Shown here: one piece after another, positions 24,314 through 34,400 of the stretch
Layout: each line of letters begins with the position of its first letter
How positions within the stretch are numbered: the first letter of the stretch is position 1
Assembly (NCBI RefSeq): GCF_035046485.1
Contig: NC_085137.1
Coordinates: 448,066,980-448,130,979 of the forward strand
Direction: 5' to 3'
DNA: 64,000 nt
DNA from: Aedes albopictus
Lineage: Eukaryota > Arthropoda > Insecta > Diptera > Culicidae
The notes under the pieces: model-generated
Databases searched by the model: none
What the model was told of the DNA's origin: nothing
What the model saw: only the letters and a program-made list of their open reading frames with translations
Made by a program: the position numbers and the translations under genes

Positions 24314-24786
24314 TGGGTTCAATCCCTGGCCCGTCCTTTTCATCCTACTTTGTATCTTTCTATCCACTTTCTCTCACTCTCTCTTCTCTACATATACAAC
24401 TCATGTATATTCATATGTTCATAGCCATCGCTAGAACCAGAAACGAATTGAAAAAAGTCGTTTCCCTCCCTTCCAACTTCCACTCACAGCACAGTGTATA
24501 TATAACGCCTATAAGTTATGCAACCAAAGCGTGCTGTGCCGCTTGACCTTATTCACCTTATTCACCACACAATCTATCACGAACACTATAAATAACCCTA
24601 TCCATGGATCGCATCACCGACCCAACGGTGACTCCCAGATCTCCTATCGTTTCCGTCTAACAAATACCCCAGTCCGTGCGGGTTGTGGGACGCAGAGTGC
24701 TCTCGGTCTCTAGTAGCAACAACCAGTACAACTCCTTTCCCTTCCCAGCTGACTATAAGGACTTGGCCGGCGCCGTTATTGATCAA
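24314..24786 (+). repeat. Probable tRNA-derived SINE, 5' part lost in the gap
   Basis: The first bases after the gap read GGGTTCAATCCC, an RNA polymerase III B-box. The following 470 bp have no coding frame. The A-box would lie inside the gap. A SINE is the best guess; the 3' end is not defined. Confidence 0.4.
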
Positions 24787-26897
24787 ATATGCATGAGCTG
24801 CTAAAATTGCACTTTGAGAATAAGTGGAATGTCCCAGCCCCTTATTCAGTAGGATCTCAGTACAACTGGTACCAGTTCAGATCAATCACGGAGGAGCAAC
24901 CATTGACATGTATAGTCAGAATTGATCGTTTTTTGATCGTTTTTTTGTTTTCTGAGGGTTTAAGTGTTATTCGCGTAAAACGGTAAAAGATCTTAAAATC
25001 ACAATCATTCAGATCATTCAAGGAACTCTCATCTAAACCAATTACTAGGAATCTACGACCATCAGATCGATTCTGGCTCAGAGATAGGATTCTCTAACGT
25101 CGGGTGTTCAGTCTAGGGTTGAGGCGAGCTATGATCCTCAGCACATCCTCAGGCCGCAGATGCTCTCTGATACACCGCGGAAAACTCCCACAAAACGCTG
25201 TAGTGTTGAAGGGAGACTAAACTTTTCGACACTGAACTGTGTAACAAGTGTCAGTGCAACGTCCAGTGTTGATGAAATTTGTCGCATGTAGTATTCGTTG
25301 AATTTTGTTTAAAAAACCCAGATTAATCCACCTAGCGGTGATAGTGCCTTTCTCGTAGAATACGTTCTCTAGCTCCTGCAACATAGAAGCTTGAACTTGT
25401 AATAGTTATAGCAATTAGATTCTTTAAGGGTAAACCAAAAATGTACAGTAAAATGGGGTATCTTTCATAGTTTTTCAGCAAATTTTCCTAATATTTTCCC
25501 ATGTAACAGTATTTCCAATAATAACATACAAATTTTCAAAACTTTTGGTGCAAAACCATCTGTCAAAGTAACGCTTCGATTGTGAATAAAGTGCGTGCGC
25601 TGCTTTCGTAAGCTCTGTAAAAGTGATCTTTAGTGATTTTCAAGTACGAAATGGTATCGCCACCAGAACAAAGGTAAAATTTGTGTTCCTAATGTAGAAA
25701 CTAATGTGATTGCAGCTAATTAAAGCTAATTTCAGACAAAATTTAAGTGACTCATTATTGCTGCGTGAAAATCACGCAATTATGGGTGACTTTTTGTGCA
25801 GCATATATGTAATTGAGAGTTCTGCGTACATATACATTGCATACTTTTAGGCGTTTATCGGTGGTGTGGGTGGATGGAGATTTGGTCCCAATTTTGAAAA
25901 ATTGATTTCAAATCATGAAAACACGCTTCGTTAAGAGATTTGAGACCAGCATTAGATTCTACTATAGTTGATCTAACGAGAATTAATGATAATTCATTAA
26001 CAAAATAGATAAAACTTGAGTAACTAAATAAATAATAGGTAGACAACAAGTTGACCCATAATTGTTACACAGCCAATTTTGGCCCATTAATGTAGTTTTC
26101 ATTATTATTCATCAACTTTTTAGTAATTTTCAGCAGATTTTTATATAAAACAATAAAAAGGAGTTTCAATGATAAGAATGCAAAATAAAAATAATGTAAA
26201 TGTTATTTCTGTATGAAAATCGATTATGAAATGACTGCTTCTTGAGTAGGTACCTAACCCATAATTGTGCTATGAGTGTAACTTTATGAATCAATTTTGA
26301 AAAAATGAACTATCCCATCCATATCCGAAAGCTCGAAAATTGTTACCATCATCTTATATAAGAATAGTAGTTTGAGCATGACGCTGAGGAAGGTGATTCA
26401 GTCCCAAAACAAAATTTTTGGTCCTTTTTATACAGGAATCAAAAACATTCAATACTGAGGAAAATGGAAAATTTGATAAAAATGAAACTAAAAATAAACG
26501 ACGGGAGCGAAAATGTTCACTCTCATCAACAAGCGCGGCACACTACGAAAGTGATCCTTTTTAACCCTCGAACAGTCGCGTCTTCAGCCACCCTCAGCGA
26601 CACCACGCTCACGCTGTGTACCACAAATGTGCTTTTTTCATGGTGCGTGTACTCAGTACACGACTCGACCGTAACCGGGTTGATGAAATATACGATTTAT
26701 TAAAAGAAGGTTTTCAATTCCCTAAAAGTTTGCCTACCTTAAGGCGTTATTAGTTTAGACGGTTTGACAGTGACAAAAAAAGCACATAATTTGTATGACT
26801 TTGGACAGCATATTCGAAATCAGGGATATCGATTTAGTTCACCCAGCGAATATACTAACGAAATTCATCAAAACACCTTATGAACTTTTGCTATAAC
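24787..26897. other. Repeat-derived AT-rich DNA, no gene recognised
   Basis: Near 25315-25365 lies the phrase CCCAGATTAATCCACCTAGC followed by GTGCCTTTCTCGTA. Its relatives are at 53.0 kb and, inverted (ACGAGAAAGGCA), at 37.4 and 38.8 kb, so this is a dispersed repeat end. Other sequence is unassigned; short open frames show no protein signature. Confidence 0.4.
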
Positions 26898-26907
26898 TAA
26901 ATATTAT

Positions 26908-27127
26908 TTTGTGGGCTTCGTGGCCGTGTGGTTAGCGACGGCAGTCGTCTAGGCATATCGTAAGCCTCGAAGTGTGAGTTCGATTCCCGCTCTAGTCGGT
27001 GGAAACTGTTCGTCAAACGAAAAATTCATCACTGGGCCACTGGGTGTTCTGTGTCTCGTCCGTTGTCTAGTGTAAGTAATGTGTTCAGTCTGTGCGGGCT
27101 GAAGACGGTGTGAATTGTCTTTTTCTT
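26908..27127 (+). repeat. tRNA-derived SINE with 10-bp target duplication
   Basis: The head GGCTTCGTGGCCGTGTGGTT is followed by AGCGACGG (A-box region) and GAGTTCGATTCCC (B-box). A 150-bp body ends in a T-rich tail. TAAATATTAT occurs directly before (26898-26907) and after (27128-27137), the signature of LINE-assisted retroposition. A degraded relative of the body is at 44636-44775. It resembles Aedes Feilai-type SINEs in plan, but the family name is not verified. Confidence 0.8.
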
Positions 27128-27289
27128 TAAATATTATGGAAGCCATAAGAATACCTCATGAAAATTCATTGTGTTGATTATGACAAACTTCATAAAATAA
27201 GACTTATGAAAAGTGTAAAAAACTTAAAATGAAGCATACTGGAAATGATCCATGAACATTTCATGAGGTCGGTCAAGCCAATCAATGTT

Positions 27290-27390
27290 ACCCCGCTAAT
27301 CAAAAAATCTGTTGGCAACTGGGTCCAAACCAACAAGCTTGAGATCAACTGGCTCGCATGCTACCACTCGGCTATAGAGGTAATCACGTT
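27290..27390 (-). repeat. Second tRNA-like sequence (possible SINE head)
   Basis: The minus strand has TAGCCGAGTGGTAGC, a full A-box, and 30-40 bases later GGTTTGGACCC, close to a B-box. Stem pairing at the ends is poor, so a working tRNA gene is unlikely. Confidence 0.35.
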
Positions 27391-27970
27391 CAAATGTATG
27401 CGTGCCTTTTTGTAGATGTAGTTGTGAAACTGCGAGGAAAATATTTGCACCCTTACCCCGGACGTTAGTTTTATCATTATTTACCCGTTTTACCCAAATC
27501 GATTGGATAATATTTGCATATGCAATCTGAATAGCCTTTGAATCGGCGTGCACTTTTGTGTGAGGAAAAATTTGCGCTAGTGTTCGTGTGATGAAATGTC
27601 ACTTATCTCTATAGAACGAGTTGATATGAGAGGGAACAAAACGCAGACAACAAGCGTTTGTTGGACGATGATCACCTTTTTTGCCATGGTAAATTTGAAA
27701 TCATTTTTATGCTGGTCATTACCGCAAGCCGTCTTTCAGTTAATTTTCACAACAAAATTAATTTCAGTGTAAAGGGTTAGTTGTAAATCGGGTCAATTAT
27801 AAAATTGACAGTTTTATCTGTTGAATTGAAGCGAAACTCAGTCTACACAAATTTAGTAGCGATGTATATATTTAAATTGATCCTGCAGAATAGTCCATTT
27901 TACGAGCCGTTATTATGAATAAAATTTTAGCAGGAGATAGCGTCCAAACCCGTGAAAATCGATATCAACA
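27391..27970. other. No feature recognised
   Basis: No coding frame, hairpin or repeated segment that I can support. Confidence 0.3.
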
Positions 27971-28133
27971 TTCGCGACTACGAAGGTAAAAGAGATTCCA
28001 ACTCTTTGTCGCTCTAATGAAAAACCTCGTAAGGAACTGTCAGAATGTGCGTGAAAAAAAGCAAAAAAATATTTCCCTCTCGTTTTTTCTCACGTAAACC
28101 TTCACGCACATTCGACAACTTCGTATTCGCGAA
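27971..28133. mobile_element. 163-bp MITE with 6-bp target duplication
   Basis: Ends are TTCGCGACTACGAAG and CTTCGTATTCGCGAA. TCAACA flanks both sides (27965-27970, 28134-28139). Non-coding. A second inner inverted pair (GAATGTGCGTGAA / TTCACGCACATTC) is also present. Confidence 0.75.
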
Positions 28134-28360
28134 TCAACATTGTTGTCACTTCGTAAAATGGCTCATAGTAATTTCAACCGCAAGCCGTTATTTAGTGTAG
28201 GAAAACAAAAACTATTTCTGATTCTGAGTAAGATCAACCCAGTGACTGAGTAGAAATTTTCCTCGGTAGGTAATAATTTGAACCTGTCAAATGTACATTT
28301 ATTCGTTAAGTGGTAGGTAAGTTAATCGCCAAGATGTATGCAACACACGAACCATTAAAT

Positions 28361-28436
28361 CTCGGATACTTTTTCAAAACGACGTATAATACACGCAAAT
28401 CCTATGTTGATACGTCGTTTTGAATAAGTATCCGAG
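28361..28436. repeat. Fold-back hairpin related to the GACGTATAATC family
   Basis: Arms CTCGGATACTTTTTCAAAAC / inverted copy with ACGACGTAT at the inner end. Absent from the equivalent place in the other tandem units. Confidence 0.75.
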
Positions 28437-28574
28437 AAATATATTAATATGTTCGAGGCGTTCATAGACTACGTCACATTAAAATTTTCCATTCTAAATC
28501 ACTTTTCTCCCTCTACGTCAACATTATTTTTAACATTTTCATCTTCAAAATGTGTGCATGGATTATTACACTTT

Positions 28575-28758
28575 TGTCGAATTCGTTTTTGATTCAGTTC
28601 CAACCTGGGTTGGAACTGGATGAGATCACAGTTTCAACCCCAACCCGACTTCGGTTTCGCTTGTACTAAAGTTTGTTTGAGTTTCTTTGACGTTTGTTTG
28701 TTTACACATTTTCCGCCAATCCAGTTCCAACCCAGGTTCAAAAACGAATTCGACATTT
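28575..28758. mobile_element. TIR element in tandem unit copy 1
   Basis: Both ends read TGTCGAATTCGTTTTTGA in inverted orientation, followed by GTTCCAACC palindromes. Not present in tandem copies 2 and 3. Confidence 0.7.
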
Positions 28759-29220
28759 GTGAGTACCTCTTAAAGCGTGTCGTGATTCACGATTGCTCCC
28801 TTGCCTGAGCGAAGCACACGCTTAAAAATGTTACATTAATATATGTACTATCACGGCGTGTGTATGGGAAAAGTTTATAACAAAAAAATTGGCATCGTCA
28901 AATTTTTCGCTATTCAAAAATAGAGGCTTTCAGCTTTCATTTGCAGGGTCCCTCAAAAAAATCCACCGAGGGATCCCGAACAACTTTATCAGAATACTGT
29001 TTTTCCCCATACAAAATGCACGGTTCCAAATTAATCCCTATTTCTACTTAACAAACATACCCAATTTTTGTATGAAAAAGTTCCCCCGATGGAATATTTC
29101 GATGTTGGGCTTGAATGAAAGCTGGTAGCGTCAACTTTCACGTAGCGTAAAAATTAGCGATGCCCATTTTTTTGTAATAAATTTGTTCTACCAGACACAC
29201 CGTGCTATACGTAACGTATA

Positions 29221-29509
29221 CACCTGCAAAAAAAATTACTCGGTTTCTGAGTTGGTCTCACTCAGAAATCGACAAATCCTTTGTTTTCTTGCTCAGTTTC
29301 CATTAATGGTGGGACAACTCAGTAACAAATTTTGAAAACGACGTATAATCAATGCTACACCATTGATTATACGTCGTTTTCAAAATTTGTTACTGAACTC
29401 ATTGGCAACGGGTTGTCCCACTTTTAGCTAAAACGAGTAAGAAAAATAATCGATTTTTCGATTTCTGAGTGAGATTATCTCAGCCACTGAGTAAATTTTT
29501 TTCTTGGTG
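29221..29509. mobile_element. 289-bp MITE with TA duplication, holding a nested hairpin
   Basis: Ends CACCTGCAAAAAAAATTACT and its inverted relative ending CTTGGTG, flanked by TA on both sides (29219-29220, 29510-29511). Copy 3 of the tandem unit reads GTAACGTGTACTAATT here with no element, an empty site. Hairpin 29319-29396 lies in its middle between GGGACAAC and its complement. Confidence 0.78.
29319..29396. repeat. Fold-back hairpin, GACGTATAATC family, copy 2
   Basis: Same arms as 4935-5018 (TCAGTAACAAATTTTGAAAA and onward) with the loop sequence in the opposite orientation (AATGCTACACCAT here; the complement-like CATGGTGTAGCAT there). The loop inversion is expected if a symmetric fold-back inserts either way round. 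Confidence 0.85.
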
Positions 29510-29688
29510 TACTAATTAGAACCAGGTAAGCGGTAAGTTAATCGCCGAGATGTATGCAGCACACGACCCTATATAAATGTACTAATGTGTTTGGGACGTT
29601 CTCAAATTACGTTACATAAAAAATGTCCTTTTTCAACCCCTTTTACATGTATCTCCAAAACATGTATCGGGATTATCACATTTTGCAG

Positions 29689-29910
29689 ATATATAGTTTA
29701 TTGCATTGCTAACTGGACTGCGACAAAGTGCGGAATCTCAAATAAAAGTGCGATATTGCATCAAATCGTTCCGGTGTCTTCACCGCACTTATTCATCACG
29801 AGCTAATGAATAAGTGCGGTGAAGACACCGGAACGATCTGACGCAAAATCGCACTTTTATTTGAGATTCCGCACTTCATCGTCGCACTTATAACCGCGCA
29901 ATGCGCAATA
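29689..29910. repeat. ~220-bp fold-back insertion in tandem copy 2
   Basis: Arms of nearly 100 bp (GTGCGGAATCTCAAATAAAA is one part) are inverted copies around a 9-base loop CACGAGCTA. Copy 3 reads GCAGATATCCCTCAAAATG without it, so this is an insertion. Confidence 0.82.
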
Positions 29911-29955
29911 CCTCAAAATTTGACGTGATTTATTATCGCTACCTTACCTGTTATA

Positions 29956-30553
29956 CAGGGTGCGGCAGGAAAAAATGCGAAAAGTTCAAGGCACTATTAC
30001 ACGCTAAATATGGGATATATATGACTATTTTTTCATGACAGTGTATCAGTCAATGTCTATATTCTAGCACTGAAAAATAAAAATGAACACATTTGATGTT
30101 TAACATGTGATAATGTAGGCCTAATTAGCGGATATCAATAAACTGCGCGCCCAATGGTCATTAAACAAAATGACTATAACAGTAACAAAATTAGCTCAAA
30201 TTCGATGAACAACCAGACCACACTGGTCCAGAGCCATGTAGTTTCACATACCAGATGAAATAAGTACATATATTTGATGATATTGTAGAGAAAATCAAAA
30301 AAATTGTTTTATCAAATGCGAAATTTAGCGACCTGTGCGATTTTCTGCGGTTTGAAAATTCTGGTTGTCTTCATCTTCAGGCGCCGCCCTGTAAAGGTTA
30401 GTGACCAAAATGGGAATTTTTTTAATCACCTTTTCAGAAAACTAGCCTATTATAGATCATGGAACGTTGAAACATAGATTGGTTAATGTCAAATGGACGA
30501 AAATGAGGTTTGAAGTTAAAAAACACTTTCGCATTTTTTCCTGCCGCATACTG
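29956..30553. mobile_element. 598-bp TA-flanked MITE (mariner-like ends)
   Basis: Ends CAGGGTGCGGCAGGAAAAAA and inverted CAGTATGCGGCAGGAAAAAA, with TA on each side. Copy 3 has CCTGCTACAACGCACACG at this place. No transposase frame. Confidence 0.82.
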
Positions 30554-30797
30554 TAACGCACACGCTTAAAAAATGCTACATCAAAAGGTGTATAATAATT
30601 CACTACTTTTCTAGCTTAAATAAGATCTTCAAAACCACTTCGTTGAATATGCAACTTAAATTTACTACATCTACTGTTGGGCTACAGTAGAATATAGTTT
30701 TCGCTACAATTTTGTCAATCTAAAACAATGCGAGTTAAATTCACAGCTCAGGTGAATTTTTTTAGGGTTCCCGATAAGCGTTTGTGTCTAGACTTGG

Positions 30798-31385
30798 TGT
30801 TCCCGTTGTGGTTATGAACTGCGAACCCCTGGTCGTTTTCTTGTAGCAAATCACAACACCGTTATGTTGGTGGTAATGTAGCTTTAGCTGTAAATTTTAT
30901 TTTTAATTAGTTTAAGTTTTAGGTTAATTGCATGTTTGTACTCACAGAAAATCGTTTGCATGGGTAATTTATCGCACAATTCTAACCGTACTACCGTTAA
31001 CACGAGGAGTATCTGTATATATAGTTTAAGTTAGGTTAAGTTCAAACAATTTAGACTCTAACTTACAATTTGTGTAACGTTTTGTGTAGGTTATCGGGAA
31101 TAACAATCTATGAATTTTTATAGCTGTAGATACTAGGCACAAATAGCTGTAAGTTCAAATTAGATTAAGTTTTAGCAATACATTTTTAATTAGAGTTCAA
31201 TTGAGTTTTCACCTTACACAAGTGTTCTTCACTGTATACTTTGGCCAACAATAACGATGACGAGGCTGGCCATCACATTGCTCTATTAATTGTCATCACC
31301 CACCACTACAGATTCCCTGACATAAGTTTGACGGTTCGCTCCGGCCGTCATCGGAGCGTGACCAGAAGTGTTGCCAGTATCAACA
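30798..31385 (-). repeat. 3' LTR of the Bel/Pao element
   Basis: 588 bp, TG...CA ends, identical to the other LTR except one T/A and an extra TA in CACTGTATACTTTGG. The purine-rich minus-strand tract GGGGGTGAGGA abuts it internally (31386-31396), a good polypurine tract. Confidence 0.95.
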
Positions 31386-31440
31386 TCCTCACCCCCGTAA
31401 CACTGGCCACCAGGTCCAGTTTTACCAACCTCACCAACCT

Positions 31441-34400
31441 CTAATACTGCCAACCTAGCCACCGGTCTACGAACAAGCCCCCTCGCAGTTTGGACAATAG
31501 CTTGCCGTACTCTCCCATCAGCCCTTGAATGGTTTCGACAACACGGCCTCTTGTCCACTCGTTTCTTTTTCCTTCACCGACCACCAGGACCAGTTGTCCT
31601 GCCGCCACTGCCTTTGCTTCGCCACAACACTTCGGTCGTCTTGTCAGCGTTGGCAAATACTCTTTAAGCCACCTCCTCCAAAACATGTCGAGCTGGTGCT
31701 GAACTTGGTGCCAAGATGAGCGGAGAGCTACCGCTGGATCCGTTGCTTCGACAGCAGGTTGTTTAACTCCGTTCGAATTGCCCAGCAAAAAATGATTTGG
31801 AGTGAGAGCTTCGCTTTCCTCCGACGTTAGCGGCAGATATGTGAGAGGACGGCTGTTCACGATAGCTTCGGCTTCCAACATAAACGTTTCCAACGCCTCG
31901 TCATTCAGTTTACGGTTGTTGTTGTACGCCGCTTCAACGGCTGTTTTGATGGAGCGGACCATCCGCTCCCATGCTCCGCCCATATGCGGAGTGCCAGGTG
32001 GAATGAATACCCACTTGGTAGCGGTGCCCGTGAATGTTACGGCCAACTGCTCAACTTGATCCCGAAGAAGTCTGGCGGCGCCTAGAAAATTGGTTCCGTT
32101 GTCCGAATATATCTCGGCTGGTGCTCCTCTGCGACAAATGAACCGTCGAATGCATTTGATGCACGAATCCGTAGTTAGATTGTGAGCTACTTCAACGTGT
32201 ACCGCCCGTATGGTCAAACATGTGAACACGGCTATCCAGCGTTTTGCGTTGCTTCTCCCGATCTTCACCGTTAACGGCCCAAAGAAATCCAGGCCTGTAT
32301 AGGTAAACGGTCTCATAAACGACGCCATTCTTGCTAGTGGCAGAGGTGCCATACGGGGAATCTCCGGTGTGCTTTTGTATACTCTACACCATTGACAAGC
32401 TTTAGCTGCGCCTTTAACCGCCAACCTGAGTCTTGGAATGTAGTAAGCTTGGCGAACCTCATTCACTACAGTCTCAGCGTTACTGTGTAGAAATCTACGA
32501 TGGTAGCCATCCAATAGTAGTTCAGTAAATTTGTGTTTCCGCGGGAGGATCATCGGAAATTTTGTTTGCATATTGACATTTGGGGCTGCTCCGATTCTGC
32601 CATCAACGCGAAGGATGCCTTGCTCATCCAAAACTGGACATAGTTGATAGAGGGCACTAGATTTTCCCAGAGATTCTTGTTCGGTCCTAGGCTTCGATCG
32701 GTTGCGTACAAGGACAACCATTTCGTCCGGAAAAGATTGCCACTGTGTCTCACGGATAAGCAGACATTCAGCTCGTACCAGTTCTTCCGAAGATAACGGG
32801 CCAACGAATCCCTCCTGTCGTGTGACTTTCCGCTTGAGGTTCCCAATGAAACGTAAAACGTAAGCAACAGCTCGAGTAGCTCGGGTAAGCTGAGAGAAGC
32901 GCTCAAGTTCTACCAAACGTACAGGAATACTCGTAGCCTTATGCGCATAGCAGGGGCGTAGCTCTTCTTCTGTAGAGGGCGTCGACGTTTTCTGCACTGG
33001 CCATTCGTCTTCCGATAATTGAAGAAAACCGGGACCTCTGAACCATACGCTGTTTGCCGTTAGGTTGGGCCCGTTTCCCCACTTCGTTGCAAGATCTGCT
33101 GGGTTCTGTTTGGTTGGAACCCACCGCCAGTTTCCAACATCGGTGATGGTCAGCAATTCTCCGATCCTGCACGCGACGAATTGTTTATATCGTCGATGGT
33201 CAGCTCGCAGCCAGGAGAGGACGGTTGCTGAGTCACTCCAAAAGACTTTCTTTGAAATGCGTAGAGTATGGTTTTCTTCCACGAACTGCGACAGTCGAGC
33301 GCCCAGTACTGCAGCCTGTAACTCCAATCGAGGAATGGATTGGGTCCTCAAGGGAGCCACCTTCGTTTTCGCTGCAATGAGCGCACATTCTGGTAGTCCT
33401 TCAGCGTTCGATGTTCGAAAATACGCTACTGCGCTGTACGCACTCTCACTGGCATCCACAAAAACGTGAAGTTGAAGATCCCGATATCTCTCCTTGGTAG
33501 CAGCAATGAAATAGCAGCGAGGAATTTTCAGGTTTCGAACATCTTTGAACAGGTGGGTCCAACTTTTCCACCTTTGATGCAGATCGTTGTTCACTTTTTC
33601 GTCCCATTGTATCCCTTCTCTCCAGACTTCTTGAAGAAGAATCTTCCCGTGCACCACAAAGAGGCTTAGCAGACCCAAAGGATCAAAGAGTGACATCAGA
33701 CACTTCAGCATTTGTCTTTTAGTAGGATGTTGGTCGCTCTGCAACAGCTCAGTAATATCTTCCTTCATCTCGGTTGAGAAGCTGAATGAGTCTTCCTGTG
33801 TCAACCACAGGAGCCCGAGTACACGGTCGAAGTTGCTTTGCTTGTCCGTCGCGAATTTCTTGTCTTCTCCGGGTTTAACTTCACCTAAAGCGTTCAGAAC
33901 TTCGCTGCTATTGGATAACCAGTTCCTCAGCTCGAACCCTCCATGCGCGTGGATGAAACGCATTTCCTGGGATACTTTTATTGCCTCCTCTGTGGACTCA
34001 TAACTTTCAAGAGAGTCGTCCACATAGTGATTGTTGACAATTCCTTCGACTGCTCGAGGGTACGTCTCTTGAAACTCCTTGGCATTCTTGTTTTTAATAT
34101 ATTGGGCTGATGCCGGGGAGCAGGTCGAACCGAACGTAGCAACATCCATTAGGTACACTTCAGGTGTTTCGGACGAATCGCAGCGCCAAAGAAACCTCTG
34201 CGAGTGGCGATCTTCCTTGCGTATAAGGATTTGGTGAAACATCTCCTTTATATCAGAGCAGACTCCCACATGAAATTGACGAAACCGTACTAGAACACCA
34301 GGAAGGGACGTAAGTTGGTCGGGACCTTTCAGTAACACTGAGTTGAGCGAGATCCCGTTCACGGCTGCTCTAGCATCCCAGATCATGCGAATCTTGCCTG

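Larger units (their letters stand above)
28250..28860 (+). repeat. Tandem unit, copy 1 (diverged, truncated)
   Basis: Shares GTAAGTTAATCGCC(A/G)AGATGTATGC and ACACGCTTAAAAATG with the units at 29510 and 37491 but is clearly older. It carries a hairpin (28361-28436) and a TIR element (28575-28758) that the other copies lack. At its left edge (28210-28265) it keeps what looks like the right end of the same MITE found at 29221-29509. Confidence 0.6.

Noticed and set aside
23810..24367. 185-codon minus-strand frame
   Set aside because: Almost entirely N; an artefact of the gap.
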